64,000 bases of DNA from assembly GCF_013386115.1 (NCBI RefSeq), contig NZ_JACAOR010000002.1:616099-680098 (forward strand). The letters run 5' to 3'. The translations under genes and the position numbers were made by a program. Numbering within the stretch: the first letter of the stretch is position 1; each line of letters starts with the position of its first letter. Shown here one piece after another: positions 10,047-17,662 of this stretch. This stretch comes from Pseudomonas gingeri (GTDB lineage: Bacteria; Pseudomonadota; Gammaproteobacteria; Pseudomonadales; Pseudomonadaceae). The notes under the pieces were generated by a model that ran no database searches, was not told the DNA's origin, and was given only the letters and a program-made list of their open reading frames with translations.

Positions 10047-12530
10047 CTAGAAGCGATAAGTAAGGTCGACGGTCAGACGAAGGTCGCGTTCCCGATCCCC
10101 GTCGTACGGTCGGCTGAGCCAACTCACCAGCGCACCGGCGTCAAGGACATCGTTCCAGCTCACGCGCTGGCCGTAGCCCAACAGGGCCATGGCGTCAGTG
10201 GAGTGATCGCGCTGGCTGTAACTCCCCGCACCTACCTGGAACTGCTGGCTCCATACGGTTTCGTAGCGGTGGTAAAGGATGTGGTTGACGTTCACGGTCG
10301 GCAACACACTGAAGTCGGACTTGGGGTTGAAATAGGGGACGTCGTCACTTTTGGTGTTGTGGCTGGTACTGACTTCCAGACCCAGGTCCACTTGCACATG
10401 GGGCGCGCTATAGAGACCTTCGCGGCCGGTGAGCACGGTTTCGATGCGGCGGTTGCCGTCGCTGAAACGCGACGGGGTCACCGCCAGCTTCCATTCGCGG
10501 CTTTCATTGGCCCGCCAGCGCAGGAACGCGCTCGCCGAGTTGGCGCTGATACCGTTCTTCAGCGCGCGCAACGGCGTGGCCGCGGACAGGCGCTCGAGAC
10601 TGCCGCCGTATTGCCAGTGATCGTCGATGTCGAGGGCGGCGGCCAGGCGCGCACCTATCTTGTTGCCCTCGCCGTAGGACTGGTTGGACACCTCGGCTTC
10701 CAGGGTCATGTCGCGGGTCCGCCGCTCCACCCCGAGCCGCTGCCAGCGGCGCTGGGCGTCGCCTTCGGTGAACTTGCCGAAGGCATACCCGGCACCGGCG
10801 AACAGTCGCCAGTCCTCATTGATCGGCGGGCTGTACAGCACCGTCTCGAGACCGTAGTCACGGCTACCGGTGACCGCCCCGGGCTCGCTGTCCGAGCCAC
10901 CGCCGAAGCTCTTGCCGGTATAAGCCTCGACCCGCAGCTCAGCCATGTCATGGACGTCGCGCAGGCGTTGCAGGCGCTGCACCTGGCGGTTTTCCGGAAA
11001 GCGTTCGACCAGGTCGTCGGTCAGCGCATCGAGCTGGCGCCACTCCTGCAGATCGAGCGCCGTGTAGCCCTGGGCCACTTCCAGTCCGCGGTCCCTGGGG
11101 GCCAGGGCTTCGGTTTCCTTGTTCAGGTATTCGGCGCGACGCGGCCAGTCACGGGCCAGGTACATCTGCGCCATGGCCACGCGCAGCCCGATATTACCCG
11201 GCACCTGCTCGAACAATGCCTCCAGGCCTTGCTCGCTGTCCGGCACGGCGTTGTCGTAGAGCCCGACCTGGGCATTCAATTGCTGGGCATCCATCCACGA
11301 ATCGCTGGGGTTGCCGATGGGCAACCCCTTGAGTTCGACGCGGGGCGACTCGTTTTTTGCCAACGTCTGCGCCACTTCACGGGCTTCTTGCGGCTTGTCG
11401 CTTTCGAGCAGGGCATAGAACAGGGCCGTGGTGTCATCGACCCGGTCGGCGGGGTCCGCGTCCGGCGCCGACAGCACCTGGCGATACAGTTGCGTGGCCG
11501 TCTCGGGCTGGCGCACATCGAGGTAGGACGCCGCCACCCAGCGCAGGGCATAGGTCGGGATCGTCACGCCTTCATCGATCAGTTTCTGGTATTCGACCAG
11601 CACCTCGGCACTGCGCGCCCGGGCCTTGAGCGCGCCCATGCGGTCGATGCGCCAGCGCACCACGTCATCGCGCGCATCGGGATTGGAGGCCCAATTGGCG
11701 AGCAGTTGCTCATAGTCGGCCAGCGCCCGGTCGGCGACGACGAAACGCTCGCGTTCACTGCGCGAGGCGAACTCCGCCAGACGCACGCGCTCGGCCGCCA
11801 GCTCGCCTTCGAGGCGCGCCACGGGCAGCGGCCCGATCAGTTGCGGATGGTTGCGGGCCAGGCGCAATGCCGGCTCGGGCAGGCGCGCACGTTCGAGGGC
11901 AAAGAGGTATTCGCGAGCCACCTCGGGGTTGTCCGATGCCCGGAGAAACGCCTGGTCGTACTCGAACAACGCGCCATAGCGGTCGCCTGCCCGGGTCAGC
12001 GCGTAGCCCAATGCCAGGCGCCGCGAAGGATCATCGGGCTGCCGGGCCACCAGCTCGCGGGCACGGCGCACGGCCTCTTGTGGGTCACCGCCATCGGCCT
12101 GGGTCACGGCCAGGCCCAGTTGCGCATCGAGGCTCTGCGGTTCACGGGTCAGCGCCAGGCGATACAGGCGTTCGGCGTCATCCCAGCGCTTGAGGTTGCG
12201 ATACGCCCTTGCCGTGGCCGTCAGGGCCGGAACCGGCAGCGTACGGTGCGCGCCACTGGACTCGTAGACCGTCACCACCTCGCTGTCCAGGCCCGCCCAA
12301 CCCGCTATCTGCAAGTGGTCGCTGACCTGGCCGGTGGTCTGTTGCCCGGCAGGCAGCTGGCGCAGTTGGCTCAGCGCGGGGGCATAGTCACCGTTCCGGG
12401 CCTGGCGGATCAGTTGGTCGTAGGACGCGTCGGCGCAGGCCAGGCCGCTCCAGAACAGTTGGCCGCACAGGGCCATCTGAATGAGCAGGCGAAGATCAAC
12501 ACGAGCAAAAGCAATCGCGGTACGCGGCAT
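10047..12530 (-). CDS. pgaA: PgaA, PNAG outer-membrane export porin
   Basis: An 827-residue protein beginning MPRTAIAFARVDLRLL, with a signal peptide ending near GLACADA. The ATG at 12530 is preferred: AAGGA lies ~10 nt upstream, whereas the longer reading opens with TTG. Residues ~35-500 are TPR-like helical repeats (for example AERLYRLALTREPQSLDAQL). The C-terminal ~300 residues are a beta-barrel ending in RLTVDLTYRF with a terminal Phe. This is the TPR plus 16-strand barrel layout of PgaA, which exports deacetylated PNAG. It is the first gene of pgaABCD. A motif shared with the adjacent two-component cluster lies ~125 bp upstream. Confidence 0.93.
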   Translation of the reverse strand: MPRTAIAFARVDLRLLIQMALCGQLFWSGLACADASYDQLIRQARNGDYAPALSQLRQLPAGQQTTGQVSDHLQIAGWAGLDSEVVTVYESSGAHRTLPVPALTATARAYRNLKRWDDAERLYRLALTREPQSLDAQLGLAVTQADGGDPQEAVRRARELVARQPDDPSRRLALGYALTRAGDRYGALFEYDQAFLRASDNPEVAREYLFALERARLPEPALRLARNHPQLIGPLPVARLEGELAAERVRLAEFASRSERERFVVADRALADYEQLLANWASNPDARDDVVRWRIDRMGALKARARSAEVLVEYQKLIDEGVTIPTYALRWVAASYLDVRQPETATQLYRQVLSAPDADPADRVDDTTALFYALLESDKPQEAREVAQTLAKNESPRVELKGLPIGNPSDSWMDAQQLNAQVGLYDNAVPDSEQGLEALFEQVPGNIGLRVAMAQMYLARDWPRRAEYLNKETEALAPRDRGLEVAQGYTALDLQEWRQLDALTDDLVERFPENRQVQRLQRLRDVHDMAELRVEAYTGKSFGGGSDSEPGAVTGSRDYGLETVLYSPPINEDWRLFAGAGYAFGKFTEGDAQRRWQRLGVERRTRDMTLEAEVSNQSYGEGNKIGARLAAALDIDDHWQYGGSLERLSAATPLRALKNGISANSASAFLRWRANESREWKLAVTPSRFSDGNRRIETVLTGREGLYSAPHVQVDLGLEVSTSHNTKSDDVPYFNPKSDFSVLPTVNVNHILYHRYETVWSQQFQVGAGSYSQRDHSTDAMALLGYGQRVSWNDVLDAGALVSWLSRPYDGDRERDLRLTVDLTYRF

Positions 12531-12655
12531 CTCGTCAACTTCCTTACGTGGCAACTAAAGCCCGTCGCGTCCAGAAAGCCGTTCTTGGATGATGCGCATT
12601 GGCTATCTGATCAAGAGTCTTTCACGCAAGGTTAGACCAAAAAACAACATGCAAT

Positions 12656-12675
12656 AATTATTCAGATTTCGCCGG
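12656..12675 (+). promoter_or_regulatory. Candidate operator upstream of pgaA (copy A of a shared motif)
   Basis: AATTATTCAGATTTCGCCGG differs at only 2 of 20 positions from a copy at 16767 upstream of the response-regulator gene. A third, shorter copy lies at 16350. It sits between the kinase gene and pgaA, ~125 bp before the pgaA ATG. Inference: a binding site for the neighbouring OmpR-type regulator, linking it to exopolysaccharide production. Confidence 0.4.
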
Positions 12676-12699
12676 GCACCGACGAGGATGATTGCCGGG

Positions 12700-15045
12700 T
12701 CACTCGCGCAGAACCGCCAATTCGAGGATGAACGTCGTGCCCTGGCCAACGACACTCTGGCAGCGGATCAGGCCGCCATGCCGGTCGATCACGGCCTTCA
12801 CCATCGCCAGCCCCAGGCCCAGCCCTTCGCTGTCGTGGGCCGAGGCAAAACGCGTGTAGGGGTCGAAAAGTCGCGGCAGCTCGACAGCGTCGATGCCTCG
12901 GCCCTGGTCGCTGATGCGGCAGGCCAGCCGGTTGTCCGCCACCGTCACGGCGAGGCTGACGCAGGTGCCGGAAGGGCTGTACTTGATGGCGTTTTCCAGC
13001 AGGTTGAACAGCGCCCGGGTCAGCAGCGCGGCATCGGCGCGGACCAGGCTTTCATCGGCCTCGTCGAGCTGATGACGCAGTACGATGCCCTTGAGCTGTG
13101 CCAATGGCGCCACCTGGTCGAAGGCATCCAGTACCAGCATGGCGAACAGCACCGGCTGGAACCGGTAGGCCTCCGACTCGGCCTTGGCCAGGTGCACAAA
13201 CGCCTCGGTCAGGCCCAGGGCCCGGCGGACCTGTTGTTCGATCTGCCGATGCAGCGGCGCATCCTCGTGCTGCTCGCGCTGCACATCCAGCAGCGCCAGG
13301 ATCGCCGAATGCGGCGCGCGCAGGTCATGGGACAGAAAGCGCAACAAGGCCGCCCGCTGCTGCTCGGCTTCGCGCTCCTGGCTCAGGTCCGCAAGGCTGA
13401 ACAGCCAGCCAACGGCGACTTCATCTTCCGCCGACAGCAGCGGTGCGAGGTCCAGGCGCAGGGTGCGCTGGCGGCTGTCGCGAAACTCCTGGCGGGTCAG
13501 TGCGGACAATACCGGGCGTGCGCCCCCGTGCAGGTCGGGAAAGCCCAGGCGTGCCAGCACCTCGAGCCAGTTCTCGCCCACCAGCGTCGCGCCCAGCAGT
13601 TCGCGGGCACTGCGATTGGCGAGCAGCACCTGGCCTTGAGTGTCGGTTATCAGCGTGGCGACAGGCAGGCACTCCAGGCCATCGGCCATGAATCGCCGGG
13701 TATCGCGAGTGCGCCCGAGGGCCTGTTCCAGGGCGGCGATGCGACCTTGCAGGACATCGCCGCCCGGGACGATCGGCCGGCGACGCTCGGGCAGCACCCT
13801 GGGCTCGTCGTTCAACCGGGCCAGCTCCCAGCCGAAGTAGGCCAGCACAGCGCTCAGGCGCCGCCAGTTCCAGATCAGGTAGGCCAGCAGAAAGCCGCTC
13901 AGACTCGCCGCCGGCGACCACCACAGGCCCAGGCGCAGCAGGCCCCAGGCGCCGGCCAGCAGCGCAATCATGCCAGCGAGCGTCAGCCACAGGGCATGCC
14001 GCGCGCGCAGCAACAGGCCGCCCAGCAGCAGGGCCACCGTCGAGACGGACAGCAGCAGGCTCGGCAACGGCGACAACGCGACAATACTGCGCTGCTGCAA
14101 CAGGCCGTTGAGCAGGTTGGCCTGGATCTCCACCCCGGCAGTGGTCCCGGCCTGCTCGGAGACCGGCGTGACATAACGGTCGCCCAGGCCCGGCGCGGTG
14201 GCACCGACCAGGATCAGCCGGTCACGCAACAACTGCGGCGGCACCTCACCGCGCAGGACGCTGATATAGGGCACGCTGGGAAAGCCGCCGGCACCGGCGA
14301 CAAAGGGCAGCAGGATGGCGTTGCGGCGTTGCCAGTCCCGGGCTTCGGCAAGGTCCCCGTCCCCGGCACCCGGCATCGCGGGTTGCCCGTCCGCCGGCAG
14401 CGCCATCTGGTACGCCAGCCAGGCCAGTTGCTCACGGGTTTGCCCGGCCGGGCCCTCGCGCAGGAAAAGCCCGCGCACCACGCCGTCGTTATCCGCCTCG
14501 ACGTTGATATGGCCGACGGCCCGGGCACAGCGCCGCAACGGCTCGATCGGCTCGATTTCCCGCAACGGCGTGGCAAACCGCGGCACACCTTCGCGCAACA
14601 GCGGCAGGACCACGTTACCGGCGCGACACAGGGCCTCGGCCAGGTGTTCATCGCCATCGCCGGGACGTTCCGGTTCACTGAAGATCACATCGAACAGCAC
14701 GCCCCGGGGCTGCGCCGCGGCCAGGCGATCCAGCAATCGGGCATGCACGTCGCGGGGCCAGGGCCAACGGCCGAGGGCCTCGAGACTGCGGTCATCGATG
14801 GTGACCAGCAGGATGCGCGGATCGACCGGCAGCGGATTCAACCGGCTCAGGCGATCATAGAGAAAATGACTGAACGCCAGATTCTGGCTCAGGGACAGCA
14901 CGGCGGTCAGCGGCAGCAACAGCAATCCCACCAGCAGCCATTCACGCAGCAGACCACGGAACAGCCGTTGCGCCTGCGTCGGTTCGCGTGCCTCGCGCCG
15001 CCACCAGAACCTCATGGAGGCGAAACGCTCATGAAGGTGAAACAC
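12700..15045 (-). CDS. CHASE2-domain sensor histidine kinase
   Basis: About 781 residues. A membrane segment (WLLVGLLLLPLTAVLSLS) is followed by an extracytoplasmic CHASE2 domain (ILLVTIDDRSLEALGRWPWP) and then three closely spaced membrane helices near residues 345-415. A PAS-like domain follows (TDTQGQVLLANRSARELLG). The HisKA motif is FLSHDLRAPHSAIL with the phosphoacceptor His. The ATPase boxes are LLENAIKYSPSG (N), DQGRGID (G1) and GLGLGLAMVKAV (G2). The CHASE2 ligand is unknown. The start is uncertain: a GTG at 15045 lies 5 bp after the fecR-like stop, while an ATG at 15015 gives 771 residues; neither has a clear Shine-Dalgarno site. The partner is presumably the regulator at 16837. Confidence 0.88.
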   Translation of the reverse strand: MFHLHERFASMRFWWRREAREPTQAQRLFRGLLREWLLVGLLLLPLTAVLSLSQNLAFSHFLYDRLSRLNPLPVDPRILLVTIDDRSLEALGRWPWPRDVHARLLDRLAAAQPRGVLFDVIFSEPERPGDGDEHLAEALCRAGNVVLPLLREGVPRFATPLREIEPIEPLRRCARAVGHINVEADNDGVVRGLFLREGPAGQTREQLAWLAYQMALPADGQPAMPGAGDGDLAEARDWQRRNAILLPFVAGAGGFPSVPYISVLRGEVPPQLLRDRLILVGATAPGLGDRYVTPVSEQAGTTAGVEIQANLLNGLLQQRSIVALSPLPSLLLSVSTVALLLGGLLLRARHALWLTLAGMIALLAGAWGLLRLGLWWSPAASLSGFLLAYLIWNWRRLSAVLAYFGWELARLNDEPRVLPERRRPIVPGGDVLQGRIAALEQALGRTRDTRRFMADGLECLPVATLITDTQGQVLLANRSARELLGATLVGENWLEVLARLGFPDLHGGARPVLSALTRQEFRDSRQRTLRLDLAPLLSAEDEVAVGWLFSLADLSQEREAEQQRAALLRFLSHDLRAPHSAILALLDVQREQHEDAPLHRQIEQQVRRALGLTEAFVHLAKAESEAYRFQPVLFAMLVLDAFDQVAPLAQLKGIVLRHQLDEADESLVRADAALLTRALFNLLENAIKYSPSGTCVSLAVTVADNRLACRISDQGRGIDAVELPRLFDPYTRFASAHDSEGLGLGLAMVKAVIDRHGGLIRCQSVVGQGTTFILELAVLRE

Positions 15046-15050
15046 CGCGG

Positions 15051-16064
15051 CTATTGGGCATGCAACGTCCTGGGCCAGTAGTAGATATCGTAGACCCCAG
15101 TCTGGCCCTCAAGTCCCTGTTCGTCGAATGCCGACAGCCGCACGTGGTAGAACGCCGCCTGCAAGTCGCTGAACTGGATCTGCGGCGTGCTGGAAAAACC
15201 TTCCTGCTTGATATCGAGGAAGCCGACATCGGTAGCGACCTGCGCACGATAGCGCCGGGCCCCCTCCAGCGGCTGGAGAAACAGTTGCCAGACCGGCTTG
15301 TCACCTCGCTGGCCGTCCTGGCCCAGCAGGCGCGGCGCCGGTAGCAGGTCGGTGGGTTTCAGCTCGCCGCTGCCGCGGATCTTCAGGCCCTGCCGGGCAT
15401 TCACCGGTACCGCGGCCTCGGCCACCGCCAGGCGCTTCGCCCCGGCCTTGCCCGGCTCCGTCTGGGCGGGGATACGCCTGACCGCGACCTGGCCGTCCAG
15501 CACTTCGAGCAGCACCTGGCCGTCTTCGCCACGGGTGCGGAAATGCGTACCGCGCACACCGAGCACACCCACCGGGGTCTGGATCCGGAAGCGGTCGTGA
15601 TCACTGGCGCGCTTGATCACGTAGGACTCGACCTGCCCCTGCTCCAGGATCACCTGGGGCACCGCCAGCACTTCATCCAGTTGCAGGCGTACCTGGGAGT
15701 TGGACGGCAGGACGATCCGCGAGCCATCCCCCAGGCCGAGGCTGACAAAGGCATCGGCCGCCGTTCGCACGGCCTCCTGCTCATCCACGCGCATGCCCTC
15801 TTCCAGGCGGCTCTCCTGCCCCCTGGCATCGAGCTTCCAGGCCTCGCCGGCCAGGTGCAGGACGACCGCCGGCAACGGTTGCGGACGGCATTGCTGTTCA
15901 CGATCGAGATAGGGCGCGCGGGACAGCGCGGGCGCCGCCGATACACCAAGGCCAGGCAGGCCGACAACGACACCGATCAGCCAGGGAACGAGGCGTTGAA
16001 ACAGGCCGCTTCGAAACAACGGGCTGCGAAGCAGGGAAAGGGAAGAAGAGGCAAACTCGGTCAT
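15051..16064 (-). CDS. FecR-domain periplasmic protein
   Basis: A 337-residue protein with an N-terminal membrane or signal segment (LVPWLIGVVVGLPGLGVSA). A FecR-type beta-rich domain occupies residues ~75-200, with MRVDEQEAVRTAADAFVSLG, DGSRIVLPSNSQVRLQL and GVLGVRGTHFRTRG. The C-terminus (DLQAAFYHVRLSAFDEQGLEG) resembles a fibronectin-like fold. It is not the classical FecR anti-sigma layout, because the N-terminal cytoplasmic domain is missing and no sigma factor is adjacent. It lies 5 bp upstream of the CHASE2 kinase, so it may be a periplasmic partner of that sensor. FecR+CHASE2 pairs are common in Pseudomonas; the function is not established. Confidence 0.8.
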   Translation of the reverse strand: MTEFASSSLSLLRSPLFRSGLFQRLVPWLIGVVVGLPGLGVSAAPALSRAPYLDREQQCRPQPLPAVVLHLAGEAWKLDARGQESRLEEGMRVDEQEAVRTAADAFVSLGLGDGSRIVLPSNSQVRLQLDEVLAVPQVILEQGQVESYVIKRASDHDRFRIQTPVGVLGVRGTHFRTRGEDGQVLLEVLDGQVAVRRIPAQTEPGKAGAKRLAVAEAAVPVNARQGLKIRGSGELKPTDLLPAPRLLGQDGQRGDKPVWQLFLQPLEGARRYRAQVATDVGFLDIKQEGFSSTPQIQFSDLQAAFYHVRLSAFDEQGLEGQTGVYDIYYWPRTLHAQ

Positions 16065-16370
16065 CGGCTCGGTCGCTCGGACAGGGAGCAGGGATAAGGA
16101 CTACGGCACTGAGCCAGGTTTCTCAATCATGCCACAGCGCCCCGCGGCCACCGGACCACACTGTATGTCTTGATATGAAAGGAGTGCCACGGAAAAAATG
16201 GCCAAGGGAAGGCATCCCAACCTTCCCTCGACAACGATTCGTGTGGATCCGAATCGCTACCCCTCCGTGGGTCGGACTTGCTCCAAAGTGCCCCTGTGCT
16301 ACTGGACCTACTGTATGGGCAAATCCGTCCTTGGCGGACAATCTGCAAGAATTGTTCAGAATTGCCGGCT
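16065..16370. other. Intergenic region with two hairpins upstream of the FecR-like gene
   Basis: 306 bp without a convincing gene. It holds GGGAAGG/CCTTCCC (16206-16227) and CGATTCG/CGAATCG (16235-16256), two adjacent inverted repeats, and ends in the shared motif at 16350. It presumably carries the 5' leader and regulatory region of the FecR/CHASE2 pair. Small reading frames here have no plausible start site or protein-like composition. Confidence 0.5.
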
Positions 16371-16377
16371 TCAGAAT
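16350..16377 (+). promoter_or_regulatory. Candidate operator (copy C) with direct repeat TTCAGAAT
   Basis: AATTGTTCAGAATTGCCGG shares 11 exact leading bases and the GCCGG block with the copy at 16767. TTCAGAAT occurs twice here (16355 and 16370), 15 bp apart, partly inside the end of the small membrane protein gene. Tandem half-sites about one and a half helical turns apart could suit a DNA-binding dimer. Inference only. Confidence 0.35.
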
Positions 16378-16640
16378 ATCCAACGCTGCTGCTCCTGCCG
16401 CACCGCCTGTTCCTTGATCCACTGCGCCAGCTCCAGGCTACGCGAGCCCGGCCATTCGGCGGGCATGACCAGATCGCCGGCCACGGGCATGGGCAGGCGC
16501 ATGGAGACGATAGCCGTCGTACGCGGGATCGAGTAGCACATGCCGACGGTGAAACCGAGCCCCAGGCACAAAACCAGCCCGGTGATCAGCGACACGACTG
16601 TCCAGGGTTGCCAGCGCATGACGCGAAAGGGACTGCCCAT
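16371..16640 (-). CDS. Small single-pass membrane protein of unknown function
   Basis: An 89-residue reading frame beginning MGSPFRVMRWQPWTVV. The ATG at 16640 has a good ribosome-binding site (AAGGAGAAGGAACA). One strongly hydrophobic segment (VVSLITGLVLCLGLGFTVGM) is followed by a likely periplasmic stretch and an amphipathic C-terminal helix (LELAQWIKEQAVRQEQQ). It is transcribed toward the FecR-like and CHASE2 genes and divergently from the response regulator. It may be part of the same sensory module. I recognise no family; the support is the start site and the sensible membrane topology. Confidence 0.55.
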   Translation of the reverse strand: MGSPFRVMRWQPWTVVSLITGLVLCLGLGFTVGMCYSIPRTTAIVSMRLPMPVAGDLVMPAEWPGSRSLELAQWIKEQAVRQEQQRWIF

Positions 16641-16766
16641 TGTTCCTTCTCCTTGTACCAGCGAACCGGTACCCTGCAATCAGGCGACTTGAGCCCCGCA
16701 CAGCAGGCACCGGCAATTTGATATCAAGCCTAACCAGCCGGCGCCGACGCTTGAGGGATTCGCCAG

Positions 16767-16786
16767 AATTGTTCAGATTTTGCCGG
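16767..16786 (+). promoter_or_regulatory. Candidate operator (copy B) upstream of the response regulator
   Basis: AATTGTTCAGATTTTGCCGG matches copy A at 12656 in 18 of 20 bases and lies 51 bp before the response-regulator start codon, between divergent genes. The CACCGA that follows is also shared with copy A after one inserted G. This is consistent with autoregulation. Confidence 0.4.
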
Positions 16787-16836
16787 CACCGATCCGTCAG
16801 AATCGAGCTCATCAGGCAAGGAGAAAGGACGAGGCC

Positions 16837-17556
16837 ATGCGTGTCGCCATACTCGACGACGAACCCGCCGAGCTGCGTCGGCTCGAGCAGACCCTGGGGC
16901 AGATGTCCCAGGCGGGCGAACCGCCCTGGACCGTGCACAGCTTCGAGCGCGGCGAGGACCTGCTGCGCCGGTTGCGTCGCGAAACCTTCGACCTGCTGAT
17001 CCTCGACTGGCAGTTGCCGGACCTCAGTGGCCTGGCGCTCCTGCGCTGGACCCGCGAGCACATGGAAGCCCCGCCACCGGCCATCATGCTCACCAGTCGC
17101 GACGCCGAGAACGATATCGTCCTGGCCCTGGGCAGCGGTGCCGACGATTATGTGAGCAAGCCGTTTCGCGCCAATGAACTCAAGGCGCGGATCAACGCGG
17201 TGCTGCGCCGGCATGGCGTGCAGCGCAACGCCGGCGGCGAAACCGCGACCTTCAATGACCTGAGCTTCGACGATGCGGAACTGCTCGTCAGCCGCGACGG
17301 CCAGCCCATCGGCCTGACGGAGCGCGAGTACCGCCTGGCTCGTTGCCTGTTCGCCAACCTCGGCCGGCCGCTGTCGCGCGAGTACCTCTACGAGCGCTTC
17401 TGGCCCCACGAGGAAGTGCTTTCCTCGCGGCCCCTCGACACCCATATCTATCGCCTGCGCAACAAGCTCGGGCTGACCGCCGAGCGCGGCTGGCAATTGC
17501 AGACCGTATACGGTTACGGCTATCGGCTGGAAAGCGTCACGTCAGAAACGAAGTAA
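16837..17556 (+). CDS. OmpR/PhoB-family response regulator
   Basis: A 239-residue protein starting MRVAILDDEP with a strong Shine-Dalgarno site (AAGGAGAAAGGACGAGG). The receiver domain (1-~120) has the acidic pair D7-D8, the phosphoacceptor D57 in LLILDWQLPD, the LTSRD switch and K in YVSKPF. The winged-helix DNA-binding domain (~140-235) shows LTEREYRLARCLFANLGRPLS and ends in the typical TVYGYGYRLE. It is divergent from the small membrane protein, FecR-like and CHASE2 kinase genes, which likely form its input. An ~20-bp motif recurs upstream of this gene, near the FecR operon and upstream of pgaA, making those candidate targets. Confidence 0.92.
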   Translation: MRVAILDDEPAELRRLEQTLGQMSQAGEPPWTVHSFERGEDLLRRLRRETFDLLILDWQLPDLSGLALLRWTREHMEAPPPAIMLTSRDAENDIVLALGSGADDYVSKPFRANELKARINAVLRRHGVQRNAGGETATFNDLSFDDAELLVSRDGQPIGLTEREYRLARCLFANLGRPLSREYLYERFWPHEEVLSSRPLDTHIYRLRNKLGLTAERGWQLQTVYGYGYRLESVTSETK

Positions 17557-17580
17557 GCCCGGCTACCCGCAGCCGGGCTT
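17555..17580. terminator. Hairpin terminator after the response regulator
   Basis: AAGCCCGGCT and AGCCGGGCTT form a 10-bp perfect stem with a 6-nt loop. The stem starts inside the TAA stop codon. Only a short T-rich stretch follows, so strength is uncertain. It lies between convergent genes. Confidence 0.55.
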
Positions 17581-17662
17581 ACTCACGAAAAGCCCCTTCA
17601 GGCCGCTAAAAGCTTCGCGGCGGTGCGGCGTCCCGACAAGCCCGCTCGCACATGGCGGGTGC

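Noticed and set aside
6960..12635. A 1,891-residue + strand reading frame antisense to pgaC, pgaB and pgaA
   Set aside because: No domain is recognisable, composition is low-complexity His/Gln/Arg typical of antisense frames in GC-rich DNA, while the minus-strand pga genes are certain.
15051..16064. FecR as an anti-sigma factor for iron uptake
   Set aside because: No ECF sigma factor or TonB receptor gene is adjacent and the protein lacks the cytoplasmic N-terminal domain.
16123..16422. Minus-strand 99-residue frame upstream of the FecR-like gene
   Set aside because: No ribosome-binding site, overlaps the well-supported small membrane protein gene in another frame, and has no protein-like features.
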